Below are positions 48,560 to 61,229 of a stretch of 64,000 nucleotides of DNA, in pieces. Source of the DNA: Pelargonium tetragonum (Eukaryota > Streptophyta > Magnoliopsida > Geraniales > Geraniaceae). The translations under genes were made by a program, and so were the position numbers. Where the stretch lies: NCBI GenBank assembly GCA_036897445.1, contig JAYMTL010000084.1, positions 1 through 64,000 of the forward strand, in the 5' to 3' direction. Below the pieces are notes generated by a model. That model was not told where the DNA came from and searched no databases. It saw only the letters and a list, made by a program, of their open reading frames with translations. The number at the start of each line of letters is the position of its first letter. The stretch's first letter is position 1.

Positions 48560-51500
48560 TTGTAAAGGTACCCTAGGTCGATAAGCGAAAAGTCCGCTAT
48601 TTTGGCACCAAGAAGAGTGCATGAAAATAGGCTCTATTTCTCAAAGGCCCCTATTTCAATTCTGAGGCAATTTAAAGAAAGAATTCTAATACGAAAGTTT
48701 ATGCCCTTTTTAGCCCAAAATTACACTTACTCCTTTAGTAAATCGTCTGGGAGCCCGGTATTGCTAATCATGGAGAGAGGGCTATCATCCACGGCTCAGC
48801 ACACCAATGCCTATCGGTTCCCGGATAATTCGCTAAACCAGGCAGGGAATGGGTATGCAACTTAAAGTATTATGCGCAAAATCTCGCAAAAGGATGCACA
48901 CATTAGATTCTGATATTCTGATTGATAAGGATAGAGAACTTGGAAAATAGCGCAAGCATAACCTTGTCTTCGAGGTAGGCGAGTCCTATAAAAGAGTCGG
49001 TTATACTGTAATAAGATAGGTCAAAACTCAATTGGAGAGAATAAAATCTTAGAACATTTGCACACGATTTTAGTGTATTGAGTAATTAAAGTAAACCCGG
49101 GGAATTTTACATGGGTGTGCTTTGGACTACAGGATATTTAGAAGAGAGTACTTATGAGGAAGAGCTCAATTCTAAGCACTTGGTATACTTGAGGGAACAT
49201 AGAGCTAAAAATCCACGACTGAAGAGAGGGTTTTTTAAATAAATCAGGAAAGAAACCTTGGGGCTTTCGTCTTAGCAGCACGTAGCTAATCCCCAGTTTC
49301 AAACCTTTCGGAATTTGGACACCAATAAAGGTAAAATTCAACCAAGGTAATTCATTAGATCTTGTATACGATATTAGAACGGATTCTAGACACTAAAATT
49401 TTTATGATCGTTATTAATATAGAACTCTGACTTAGCTAGTAGCAACCGGGAATTCTTCTGCTAAGTGAACTCGATTAGAACCCTTGGCTTTCGGGTTGAA
49501 GTCGAACGCTCTAATTTCTAAAACAAGGGGAGGATTTAGAAGATAGGTCCTTGGTAGTTAGTTACTAGACTTTTCACTAGGTTTCAGGAGTCAGAGGAAG
49601 ACTGTTCACGGAGAGAAGATAGGGGGAGAAAGAGAGCGTTTTGTTCTATATAAGCTATTTCAATTCCTCATTTTAAGTTGACTATCTTTCGGAGTATAAT
49701 TAATAGGATCTAGCTGTGATTTCTTATGCCCAGCTTTTCTTGGAATGGTGTAAAACTTTTAGTATTGGTAGGTAAAGCTGATTTTAAAGAAGGCGTACGT
49801 CTGATAAAGTTTTTGAAAAGGAGTCTAAGCAAGCCCCCTATCATACATAATAAAGGGTTTAATCATAATATCGTTTTTGTAGAAAACGCCAAAAACTGGA
49901 TTTTCTATTTATCCGATTTATTCCTACAAAACCCGGATTCTCCCCAAAAAATTTAAGGTACATGCCTCTAATAGAATCTTGGGGTCTCTTACTCGATCAA
50001 CTTAATTTGACAAATGCGGAGGGTTTCGATTTGAGAAACTTACTCTTGCGGAGGGTTTCGATTTGAGAAACTTACTCTTTTATGTGAATACTCTTAGGAA
50101 ACAGGTAACCCTTAAACTTGTGTCGAGTAATTTAAGGCAAAGGCTGCTCAAGCATTCTCCGAATAAAAAAGAGTTTCCTTTCAAAAATCCTCTTAGTATA
50201 CCGGGGCACCCATTAATTAGGCACAAGTATTCAATGGACAAGTATAGAAACTTAAGATATTGATGCGTATCCTAGGAACACTCTATAGGGCTTTGTTAAA
50301 GTTCGATCCAAATATAAGACCCCAAAATCCTGAAATATGGATTTCATGTAGTTGAAGTTCGACCAGTCTTAAATCATTTTTACTACATTTCGTATTAATT
50401 ATTCTATTCTTTGAAGGAAGCAGGATATTCCTCTGGTAATCAAAAGGTTCTTTCTTTTCCGGGAGGGAGGCAGCTCTCATAGATATAGATACAAGCGCTC
50501 TCAAGAATGTTTTATAGACATATCGAAGAAGTTTTCCCTTTTTATAGTACAGTTTTTATTATCCAACCACAAAGTCTCGGGTGTCTTTTAAAGAAAAAGT
50601 TAGTTATTCAAGGCAGCTCTACGAAAGGAGATAAGACTCTAGCGAGTTTATACCAAGTTTTTGAGGAATCCTTAGAGCGGGCACTTTCGTAGTGTTCGTT
50701 TTTGGGTTTTGATCTTTGTTCAAGATGCTTTCATTTTAATTAATATAAATGACTTAACTAAACAAAGACCTGAAGACCTCGGCAGGACATGTTGGGAATT
50801 TTAGGCGGGGAGTCGCTTTTACTAAAGGAACTGATAGACCCTTAAAAACTTGATAGAGAGTTGATAAACTTGGAACGAGAAATCCCTTTTTCAGAGGGAT
50901 ATTAAAGTACAACACAAATTGAATTTGACTAGCTATACCCTTACAACAGTTAATTAAGCAAAATCCAATTTGTTTGCTAGTTATATGAGGTATAGATATC
51001 CTAAATCTCAAAGACCTGTGATTCTAATTGCCCATAAAAAAATCGAAATTTACCAGGGGGAAGATTTTTATGGCGAACCCTCTTGGTAGGATCCCGGGTA
51101 CAATCATGTAATATTCAAAACCTTCTTTCATACAACGGGAGTCCCTTAAGTTCAGGAATTTCTTATAAGAAGAGCGGACTCATCATGGTTTAGCTTTTGA
51201 ATCAGGAAAAGGAGGATACATACATATAGTGTTCCCTTTCTGACTTACTTCGAGTTTTTTGGCAGAGGCTTGGATACCTTTAGAGCTAAAATCTCTTTAC
51301 TTTACTAGAGCTTCTTACTTTTTTGTAAACGGCTTAGCTTTTTCGCGAATCAATCAAATTTCATTTTTATTGGCCAGAAAGGGAATTCTACAATGTATAT
51401 AAGTGAAGCAGATAGGTACTACTGTTATAATGTAGCAATCCTCAATATTAAACCTCCCTCCTAGGGACTCCTTTTTGTTCACACGGGGGTCTTTTTGATA

Positions 51501-51560
51501 TATGTTTAAATGTTTAAAAGGAATTCCCCTCCGCAAAAGCAATACTAACTAGGTTCTTCC
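48560..51560. other. Zone dense in small open frames
   Basis: About eight frames of 60 to 87 codons crowd into 3 kb on both strands (for example 48602-48865 +, 49726-49956 +, 50063-50263 +, 50507-50692 +, 50754-51011 -). None has a recognised domain and their directions are mixed, so an operon is unlikely. The short string TATACCAAGT recurs (about 49177 on the minus strand and 50649 on the plus strand), and a related TATCAAGTTTTTAAGG lies on the minus strand near 50850. They give LYQVF-like peptides in three frames. Possibly old coding DNA, possibly chance. Confidence 0.25.
50015..50078. repeat. Perfect 32-bp tandem duplication
   Basis: Two adjacent identical 32-bp units, 50015-50046 and 50047-50078, each starting TGCGGAGGGTTTCG and ending AACTTACTCT. 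There is no difference between the copies in a window where every other repeat is heavily diverged, so the duplication is recent or is an assembly artefact. It does not contain the dispersed core or a lysine tract. Confidence 0.9.
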
Positions 51561-51564
51561 TTGA

Positions 51565-54500
51565 AATTCTAGTAAGGGACCTAATTAATTCTGACTTTAT
51601 AGTATAGTCCCGGTCTTTTGGGTTATTATTGCTCTTGTTCTAGTACAAACCCTGACAAATATTTATATGTATTGTCGTAATGGGTAGCTCAGGACCTTAC
51701 CAGATCTTTAGTAGATACTAAAATTATGAGACTAAGAACTCGTTTTAGCCACTTTTAAAAGGGCAGGCTCAGTTAATATAAAAAAGAGTTTCCTTTTTAT
51801 CGAGCTGAGGCCCTCTTCTCTCCTTGTCAGGAGTGGTGATAAAGGATAACCCGGAGGGGTCCTGTTTAGGAAGATTTTTTTTTAAGAAAAAGCTTCTAGG
51901 TAGTTTCATTCAAAGTCAAATTAACAAACATTGAGGAATCCGTCTAAATTCCTTGGGTTTGGTAAATCCCTTCTGCTTGTGCTATATCTAAGGGCACTTT
52001 TATGCGTGTCCCCGTTAACTTTTTCCTCTGCTTCAAAGTAGCACTCGGGTTTCCTTTTGTTAAACGTATCTCATACCTAACCTAAGGTCGATTTCAGCAG
52101 CTTCGATATATTTTTTAGAATAAGAATGCAAAACTTAGTAAAATTCTAATTTGTTATACTTCCTTTTCTTTTCGTATTTGTACTACTTGGGGTTTCTCAA
52201 GTTAACACTTATTTATAAAATTGGCCTATATGTCTTTAATAGAGTCAGCTAAAAACCTCCTTGTAGCCATCAAAATTAGTTAATAAAACTAAGACAGCTC
52301 CGGCAGCATACTATACTTTAGGGTTTCCTACTTATATTAAAATATTAAAAGGGGAGTCCCTCTCAATAGACATAGGAATCCAGTTGATACTTAGACCTTG
52401 CTATAATGAATTGAATTTGTATTAATAAGAGTCTGTAACGCTAGCTAGAAGAAGGCTACCATCGTGTGTAGAAGCTTTGACTTAATTGAAAGTACTGAGT
52501 AAGTTAAGTCCTACAACGAGTTTTGGGTATACCCCACATAAAAAGGGTTTGACCTGTATCTTGCATAAAGCAAAAGAGTCTTTATTTCTATACAAAAACT
52601 TAGAATAGAGTCTTAAGATAATTAAGAAAGCCCACTGAAGGAAAACTGCTGAAAAAATCCCATACGTCAGATGGGTTTAAAGTGCACGAAAAGGCCATAC
52701 AGCGGGTTTTCTAAAAAAAGTAGATCCACTACTTTTTATTGGTGTTAAGAGATTAAATCTTCCTCTCTCTAGGCGCTAACTTCAGGAAAGAGGTTGCCGA
52801 GGTTTGATACCTTCTTGTATATAATAAAAATGACCCACCCTCGCTTGTGGATTAGTGTGATACGACATTTTATCCTATTTAAGTTATATAGGATAAAAAG
52901 AACTTAAAATGCGGAATTGCTTTGCGAAAAGCTTTGTCAGACCCACTGTTTAAACTAGAATCTATTCTTCGGATTAGATCCGTGAAGAAACCCCCGGAGA
53001 GAAAGCCAACAAAAAACTAACTTGTTACTAATTAACCAGATAATAGGAGCCCTCATCCAGGAATTCCCAAATAAGTTTATAGGGAAGCTCCAGCAGCAAC
53101 TAGGCTAACAAAAGCAACCGATATATAGTATAGCTCGGGAAGTTAAGATTTGAAGGTATACCTAGGTTTCAATAAAAACATTTTAGGTTCTCAAAGAAGA
53201 TAGCAATACTGAGGATTTAGTATCTATATGTAAAAAGGTCCTGCTTAAATAACTGAGGGTTTCCTCTATCTTATATATATATCAATTAGCTTAAAGTAAA
53301 GTCTCGAAAACTTTAAACTAGGTTTGCTTTAATACTTTAATAGAAAGAACTGGAATTAAAAGGAAACTTCTAACAAATTTTAGTCTATTAATATTAACTG
53401 GAAAGAAGAAAAAGTAGCATGCGACCCTTAAAATATAATGTTGAATCTTTTGGAAGGCTTTCTTTTTTGTACCAATATCTCTAAGGGATTACGTTCAAGC
53501 TAAAAGTTTTTTTAGATTAGGTGCCTCCTTTCCTGGAATAAAACATAGTGTTAATTAGCAAAACTAGGACTTAAGTATAAATTGCTTGCTAATACCACAG
53601 GAATCCCTCAGGGATCTAACCTCTCGAAAAAGAAGGGTCTTTTAAGAATAATCGAATATGATTTAGCGCAAAAAAAGCCAAAAGGAGCTTTATACCCACG
53701 TAAAGTTACCTGTACAAATTCCTTAATTTTAAATTATGGGATAAAATAGAATCAAAAGTCTATAGTCTATACTAATATTCGATTTAATAAATTGCAAAAA
53801 CAAGTGTTTAAGGAAGATGCAACCACACTGGATTTACAAGACTCTGTCACTTTGTGATATGTACAATTTAAGAGTCAAGCAGCTTAAACATTTCCGTGCG
53901 TACCTATCAGTAGAAGCGTTCCCTCCTTAAAAAGGGACCCGTTCGCCTGGTTTATTAACAAAAAAACTTTAACCGGCAAAAGGAAACAAGCCTCTAGATA
54001 ATTATAATGTGAAATATCTGCAAGGGTATTACGCACCATGGGCTCAATGCAAAAGGACTCTTCAAAAATAACAGATTAAACCGTGGGACAAAAACCTTTT
54101 GTTCTTACAAAGTAGTTGTACTCCCTTCTTAGCTTTAGTACTCTGTAGGTTTTGCGTAACTTTACAGTAAGGGGCACTCCGTTGATAGAAACTACTTACT
54201 TTATAATAGGTGCTTCCTTTTTAGTTTAGAAAGTATCCTCTTCAATTACCCCAAATTTTGTCTCGCATAGTACTGGACTGATAAAACCTTTTCCGGTAAT
54301 AGCACATGAATTTTGATATAATTGTATCAGAATTTACCCAGAATTTAACATAGACGCACTTTTGCACTTTTAGAGAGACCCTTTTGTGTAATAGAAGTCT
54401 CGACTAAGACGAAAAAAATACCAAAGTAAGTATTAGTAATTTATGAACCAAGCCTATAAAGATATTTGCTGTAAATCCTGTTATATCTTCCTCCTTTATT

Positions 54501-56030
54501 TTATAAGCGCGATCCGCTTTTGCTCAAGAATTCTATCTTTCTCTATTTCTTTCAAAGATTATATAAAAGTAAAGAGTACCCGTAGGTTCGAGCCTAGGCG
54601 TAGCGGGGAAATCCGTACATTCCTAAGTTTCTAATACCTTGTAAAGCAGCCCTTAAAAAACCTAAAAGTCTTTCATTCGCTAAAGAAGAAAAAGCTCAGG
54701 AATCCCTCGCTTATAAGAAAAAGGAGCCACTTCCTGCTGCCGTTTTCAATTAACTTAAGGAATACCACTAACCCATAAAAATCTGAATAATTTCGCAGTA
54801 AAGTTTGTATCATAGACCGGCGCGCATATCTTACTAGTAGCTATGAGAATCCACTAAACTCTGGTAAATAAGAAACTTTTAGAGTCTTTTCTTAGTTTTC
54901 TTCCTTCTGGTGTATAATGTATAACCTTACAAAATCGACACAGGGCCCGGATACTTATAAATAAGCTTGTAGTAGAATAACCGAAACCCATAAAGTACCC
55001 CTTTAAATTCTTAATGTAATAAAGAAGTTGCACTAAGCAGAATCATGCTTCCTTTTAACCAGAACATCCAAATTAGAGCTCGGATCTCAATACTTTAGAA
55101 GAACTTTAGTTTTTAGAAGCGACTCCCCCTTTCCTTAATTTGGTCTAAACCCTTATCATTAGAGCTAGGGACTGAAGACAAGGAGTTATTTCCGGTAAAC
55201 TACAAACTGACATTCTTTTTTTTTTATTCGGGGTACTCTAGTAAGTTGTCCTGTTTACTGACAGCCCCTTAAGGAATCTCTCTCGAATTTGTAACGGATT
55301 TCTTCTAAAAAAATTGAGTTCTTGTAAAGCCTTTCTATAAGGAAGGTGCGGGAGAGGTATACTACTAAAGCAGCAGAGCTTTGTTAATATAATATACAAA
55401 GGTAAAAGTGGACGATAAATAAAGCATTACTTAAGGGGAGTGGTGAATTATGTATGTAATAAAAAACAGATATCCTGCTAGAGCCTCAAAAAAAGACTGA
55501 GTAGTAGAGGCGCGCTCAGTATTTAAAGAAAGACTCCTTGTAAAAATTCCGTACTAGAAGCTAAAACTTAGTCAAAGAGTCTTTTGAACTGTAAATTCTC
55601 ATAAGTGCAAGCCCAAATACTAAAGCACAGGACGTACCCTTGTAAATAAAAAGACTTTTACTTACTAGCACTGCTGGCTGATGAATCCAGCTTGGGAAAA
55701 GGGCCTTAATAAAATAGAAAGGAATTTTCTATAGGTTAACACTAGAATTTAAACCAGGTACGAAAAGCGTTAGCCAAGCGAATTCTGCTCGATTAATTAA
55801 TGAGAAAACAGAGTCCGACTCAAACAGGCCTGTATTGCTTTGAGTCTAAACTTGATAAATGGTTGAATTATGCCCAATAGGAAAGGCAACCTCTTAGAAA
55901 GCCCCTACTTCTAAGTAAATTCCCAAAAAGGAAGTAGAGGCTTTTTAGTAGAAATTTCATAGGTTAAAAGCCCGGAAACTAGGAAACACGAGACCAAAGG
56001 GATTCTTATAGCTCTAGTTTTAGCTACCTT
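51565..56030. other. Featureless stretch
   Basis: No supported gene or RNA. A short A/T run (TATATATATATCAATTAG) occurs near 53273. TAGGTTCGAGCCTA near 54585 is a small palindrome that resembles a T arm but has a six-base loop and no tRNA context. The 63-codon frame at 54443-54634 is within chance. Confidence 0.45.
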
Positions 56031-56039
56031 ACCAACATA

Positions 56040-56210
56040 AGACAGAGAAACATAGCTACAAGACTAGCTTGCCTTTGGTTTTTGTATTACTTACTTTTTA
56101 CAGATACAGGAAAGCACTAAGTCTGTTTACCTTGTTTCTTACTCATAATACCTGCTTTATTAACAGCTACACCTGCCTTTAGAGCTATTTTCCTCAGCTT
56201 AAAATAGATT
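56040..56210 (-). repeat. Isolated lysine-rich tract
   Basis: The minus-strand frame from 56200 to a stop at 56117-56119 reads KLRKIALKAGVAVNKAGI followed by MSKKQGKQT. It shows the KAG(V/I)A unit twice, 21 bp apart, and is the clearest evidence that the ancestral sequence was a seven-codon repeat. No core is recognised near it, so tracts can occur alone. Confidence 0.4.
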
Positions 56211-57622
56211 AGAAAAAAGGAGATTTTGTATTTATCCAATGCTTTGATTTATTACCTACAAAACCTGGATTCTCTAAAACATTAGAAGGCAGCATACCAC
56301 CCAAATTCGTTACTTAGTTTATACCCTTATTTCATTGAAATAAGTGAAAGTACTTACAATTTTATTGATGAATACCCGTAAAACCCCCTTTTGAATATTC
56401 TTAGAGCACTCCTAAGTCATTATACTTCTTTACTTGAAATACTTGGAATAAGGGATAGAGATTAAACCAAACAGTAACCGAGTCGCTATCTAGCCTTTTT
56501 TTGCTAGTTTAATGACCTACTAAGTTGGTTGTTTTACCTCATTTATCTTGCTATATAACGTAGAATGACTATCCAGGATTGGTTACAAGGGGCCCCGATA
56601 GCCTTTTCCCTTTACATAGGTCTGCTCTTGTCCCTTGGTTAATCAAATCCTTGCTGGCTAGGCTTAGTTAAAAAAGGAACCTAGAAAGTAGGATTTCCCT
56701 CTTTATTATCTTTTTATTTGTTAGTATTAGCTGTAACTATAAAAACCCGATACTTGACCCTTAACTATCTACTTTAACCTCCTAATTAAATACAATCTCA
56801 AATAAGTATAACTTTTCGGAATATAAGACGAACCTACAGCTGATGAGAAAAAACCCTTAATAAAGGGCAAACTCCCCTAAAAAAAGCGATTTAGAGAGCC
56901 CTAAACTTCCCTTTCATTCTCGAGATTTTAGTTCTAGACGATAGCTGACTTTAAGTAAAATAGGATACTGTTAGCTGAGGGTAACCCAGTTCGTTTTAGA
57001 ATTCCTGAGGAGTACCCAATTCCTATAAAAATTGAACTAGGAGGTTTTGATTGAGTGAGCTAGTTCTTAAAAGGCTCTTGCTCGTTAGGGGAAACAACAC
57101 AACAAGAAGAAAGTGTCTCTTAGTTAAACATATATCTTTACCAGAAAAGGATCGCTTTAGCTTAACTTGAGTTCTTTTAACTCGCAAATTTCTTAATATC
57201 CGAAAAAAGGAAAACTCTAAAAAAAGTCCTGCTTTGACCTCTGTATTTTAGAAAGAACTTGGCGAAACCCCAGCCTCATTTTTCTTTCTTAAAAAGCTTT
57301 CGGGGTAACTCTTGACCTCTCACAAGACAAAATCCGCAAATGGGTCAATAATAGATACAAAAGAAATCCCAAGTCAAACTAGGGGAATCCTTGTTGAGAG
57401 CCTTTCTAGTGAAAATGATAGCTAATTTTTGTTTAGACCTATATGTATGAGTCAGTTGTTATTCTATTCGGCAGTAGATAAGGTACTTTTCATAGACCCC
57501 AGGGGCGCCCTACTAGGGAGCCCTTTTAAACAAATAAAACGTGAAACGCTTTTCCTATAAATTGAAAGTTGGGCTTCGTGGGTTAGGGTTCCCTTCTAAA
57601 GTCAAGGAACTTTTTTCATTAT

Positions 57623-57643
57623 ATACGAAAGTCACTTTCGTAT
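57623..57643. repeat. 21-bp perfect palindrome
   Basis: ATACGAAAGT and its exact reverse complement ACTTTCGTAT are separated by a single C. A perfect 10-bp dyad of this kind is much longer than the small near-palindromes of the background. It could bind a dimeric protein, or be a replication or recombination cruciform. Nothing adjacent suggests which. Confidence 0.7.
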
Positions 57644-58149
57644 GCCGTTGAACTTTAGCCAGTAATAGACTTAGGATAAATCTCGGAACTTTAAATATAT
57701 AAGAATTCCTTGTACTTTCTCATTAAAATATCTTTCTTTTTAATTTACGCAAAGAGTTTCGTTTTCTTAAACGGGAATTCCTTATCCATTTTATGTTTAC
57801 CCGGGCCTGGCAATAAAAAAGGAATTACGTACTATGTTCAAATTTCAGCGTATCCTGAAATCCTAGAGCGTAAAAGTTTATTTAGAGACACGGGGTGCGA
57901 ATTTAGGAGATTATAAAAATTTTGTGAGCAAGGGGCGAGTTTGCTTACGTGGGCATGCATTCAATTCAAAGATAATATCTTTATGGGCAAAGGTACAGGG
58001 TTGGGTTCACAGGATGACTGGATAACTCTTGCTCTCTTAACATCTAAAGGACTCTTCAGTTTCAATTTCAAGACTTAAGACTGATGGCAAAGTAGGACCT
58101 AAGCTCTTTCTTTACATTGACTGGCTTTTCGAGAGATATAGTTTAGACT

Positions 58150-58165
58150 TCGGCCTTTCGGCCGA
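58150..58165. repeat. G/C-rich hairpin
   Basis: TCGGCC, loop TTTC, GGCCGA: a perfect six-pair stem of high G/C content. It is followed by TTTCTTTCC rather than a clean T run, so a role as a transcription terminator is uncertain. It could be a small mobile palindrome of the sort common in some organelle genomes. Confidence 0.5.
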
Positions 58166-58235
58166 TTTCTTTCCTAGAGCTTTTCGTACAAGAGTGGGGT
58201 CAGGCTCTTATTTCTATGAATGAGTTTGAAATTAC

Positions 58236-58300
58236 TAAGAAAATGGGATTCGAACCTATGATATCCGGTACAATTCACGGGTGCTCTGACATCTGACAGA
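58236..58300 (-). tRNA. tRNA-like relic, 3' half
   Basis: On the minus strand: CAGAGCACCCG, then an ill-formed middle containing ATTGTACCGG, then T arm ATAGG, loop TTCGAAT, CCCAT. The T stem pairs at four of five positions. The AGAGC of a D stem is present, but no 5' acceptor strand pairs with TTTCTTA. The middle faintly recalls a tRNA-Thr(UGU) arm, which I would not rely on. The string CATRGGTTCGAATC is shared with the relics at 5.3 and 43.6 kb. Confidence 0.3.
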
Positions 58301-59639
58301 AAGGGTTAGCAGTGGCGGATTGCTGTTACTTTCATTTTCACCAGCATAATAGATAGAGAGGGAGGAGCTTTTGGAGGTGAGGCAAGGAGATGGGAGAGAC
58401 AGGCTTCTATTAAGTGATTATAAGCTTGACTTTTGCAAGCTCATAAAGAATTTATTTGACTCTAATTAAACCAAGGACCCAGAACTAATACAATAATTTA
58501 AGGTTAAGAATTGATTTACCTTTCGCTATCATAATTGAAAGAAATTCTCTAAATCCACCTATTAAAGGCTTAGAGAATAGATAAAGAGATTGAAAGTTAT
58601 CTAAGTTCAATTGACGCAAAGTTATCTTATCTTCGATACCTATTCTTTTTGCCCGGAGAAGTAATATACAGAACTCTTGACTCTTGTTGAGTTCTAATTT
58701 TCACCTGAAATATCCTCTTGATGGAATCGCCATAGTGGTGTACTAATTACCTCTGTAAACTTATGATTTGAAACCTGTGGGTGCTTCTTTTCTTCTATTA
58801 GGTAGAAATGCAACTTTTTCATCAGAAATTTGAGGTAATTTCAATAAATATTAGGGTTCATGCATAAGTATTCTGTTAGGTGTATAGTAGGCAGGAGTTT
58901 AAGAGTAAGTGGCTTATTAGTGGGATTGGGATTTGAGTTCCTTAGTTATGGGGATTACAGGTTTCGGTATATAATGAGTTTCCTTACTGTCTGGAGGTTC
59001 AGAGTAGAGTAGATGTAATTCGAGTGGACTCTGTAAGCGTGGGAAAAGAGATCCAGAGTTCAAGTTAATGTGTTTAGGTTACTAAGAAGCATTGACCTTC
59101 CTCACAGTACTTCTTCCCAATACCTGGAATACAAAAAATCTAATCCACCTTTACGTGCTAAACCTGATATACGAAAAGAGATGCCTTGAATTAATCTTAA
59201 ACACCCATTTTCCATTATAACACAATGCCTTTGCCTTGTTCAGAAGTTTGATCGGAATACTTAAGACTAAATACCTTCCGGACTAAAACCTATAACAGGG
59301 GCCTTTATCCTTCCGCTCTGGATAAAGATTTTAAGCTCAAACTCGCTCTCTATCCAATACCCTTATAACTCTTAGTATTAGAACAAGAAAGAATCAATAC
59401 CGGCACCCTGTTTTAAGAAAATGACCCCTTTTTAGGGTTTTTATAAATATAAATAAGATGGAACATCCAGAACTATTACCAAGTATTTAATACTAAACTT
59501 TACTTCAGTTCATTTACCAGAAATTCCTTGTTTTAGCTCTACCTCTTTTATTCCTTGTAATCTGAAACCTAGAAACATAAGGAACTTACTTAATTCTTGA
59601 GCTCTTCCGTAATCAGATTCTTAACTTTCTTTTAACCCA

Positions 59640-59790
59640 GACCTTTCTCTTCTTCTCTCTAAGTCTTAAAAGCTAGACTGGTACTACTATTCTGTAGCTT
59701 ACTCCCTATCTTCATACTCTTCTTAGGAGTCTTCAAAGCTGTACCTACACCTTTCCCCAGAGATTTCACTTTCTTAGCGTATCCTCATAC
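59640..59790 (-). repeat. Lysine-tract remnant
   Basis: On the plus strand, TTAGGAGTCTTCAAAGCTGT is followed by ACCTACACC, which is the minus-strand K-A-G-I-A phrase in decayed form. Pyrimidine-rich throughout; no frame of length. Isolated from any recognised core. Confidence 0.25.
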
Positions 59791-61020
59791 GAGATCTTGA
59801 AACACTCCCTTGGAATAAGGTATAGACCAAATACTTATTCCAAAAGGGGCTCCATAGACATAGAAAAAAGCGAGTTCAACTTAGTAAAGGGTTCCTATAC
59901 GAAACTTAAGTACTTTCTTATTCTTAAATATCGTACCTAGATAATTAGACTTTTAAAAGTTAATACAAGAGTCCCGCTAAATTAAATAAATAAGTAGCCT
60001 TCAAATTCCCCTAGCGAAAAACCCCAATTTCTATAGCATTCCTAGTTGCTTCTTCCTTTTCAATCCGGCAACCCCTTGGTGGTTTAGTAAAAATTATGTC
60101 TTAAAAACCTGCTATAAAAAGTACTAGGCTCTCTGAAACAAGAGTATATAAGTGTATACCTTTGCAAAAGGCAACTCCTAATGACAGCTTTATTTAAAGT
60201 GTTCCCATATTTGGTAAGTTCGGCACTTTTGATAAAGAGCAAAATTCCTGCATCAAGTCAGTAGAAGAAAGAGCCCCGTATATAACCCCAAATATACTTG
60301 ACATAGAAGATTGTGTGATTCGAGAACAAAAAAAATAGGAAATAACATAACGAGTCTCCTACCCTATAAAGGGCATAAACTTTATTAATGAAAAATCTGT
60401 ATCAAAAAGGGGGGACTTTATTAATCCAGTAACCCGAAGAAGAGTATTCCACCTTATCTCATATCAGATATCTCGAGCTTCCTGGGAAATAAGTTAGATT
60501 AAAAAAAGGAACCAAAATCGGGTATTGCATTGCATAACTGAAAGTGTCAAAATCCTACGTGGGTAACTACTCCGGAGCTCTTGAGGAAAGGGGCCCTATT
60601 AACACGGATCTAGGAAACCCATAAATTGCTTCCACTCTTTTTTAGAGAAATAACTCAAAGCTTTTTGTGACAGTAGCATAAAATGAAACTATGCCTTTAT
60701 AAATTAAGAATTCTCCCTCTTTACCAAGTAAGGCTAACCCACTTAAGCGTTTTATATAAGGGCGTAGCCAAGAATAAAATTAGAACGAAAATGAACAGAG
60801 TATCTATAAAAAGGGGCTTCAGTAGAAAATAGAAAGCAAGTTCTAAGGACACCCTGTGTGGTAACCGGACATGTTATAGATGGATGGTATTACAGACTCG
60901 CTCGATAAAATCTCTTAGTCTTAGTATAGTAGGGCAGGAATCCCTTATTTCAGTCTTTTTTTGTATTGTTTTAAGAGAGTAGGGCCCTTCCTTCATAGGG
61001 TACGGAATCCCATTTAAGAA

Positions 61021-61081
61021 AGTGATTAGGAGATTCGAACCCTTGTTTTACGGCAGCCTTAGCTCCTTTCAAATAATCAAA
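61021..61081 (-). tRNA. tRNA-like relic, 61 nt
   Basis: On the minus strand: TTTGATT at the 5' end and AATCACT at the 3' end pair at five of seven positions. The T arm reads AAGGG, loop TTCGAAT, CTCCT (one mismatch, one wobble). The intervening 27 bases are too few for normal D and anticodon arms. Probably a decayed or tRNA-derived sequence rather than a working gene. Confidence 0.25.
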
Positions 61082-61229
61082 TAAAAATCAAAACTCCGGT
61101 TATTTATTTTTAGAATAGAACACAGATCCCTAGAATAGGCCACCCTTTTTGTTTGCAGTTATTACTGTAGAGTCTTAGAGGGAAAAAGTACGCCCACACT
61201 TTATAGACTAAAACATCTTCTAAAATTTT

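Larger units (their letters stand above)
57930..59110. other. Second island of different texture
   Basis: Like the island at 35.6-36.7 kb, this stretch has few of the G/C near-palindromes of the background and contains a T-arm-like relic on the minus strand. It also contains a perfect hairpin at 58150-58165 and a G-rich run (GGGAGGAGCTTTTGGAGG) near 58362. No open frame is recognised. Confidence 0.3.

Noticed and set aside
48602-48865. 87-codon plus-strand frame
   Set aside because: TTG start, no recognisable domain. Kept only as part of the description of the frame-dense zone.
49726-49956. 76-codon ATG frame
   Set aside because: Reads plausibly (basic with hydrophobic patches) but matches nothing I know, and has no start-site support.
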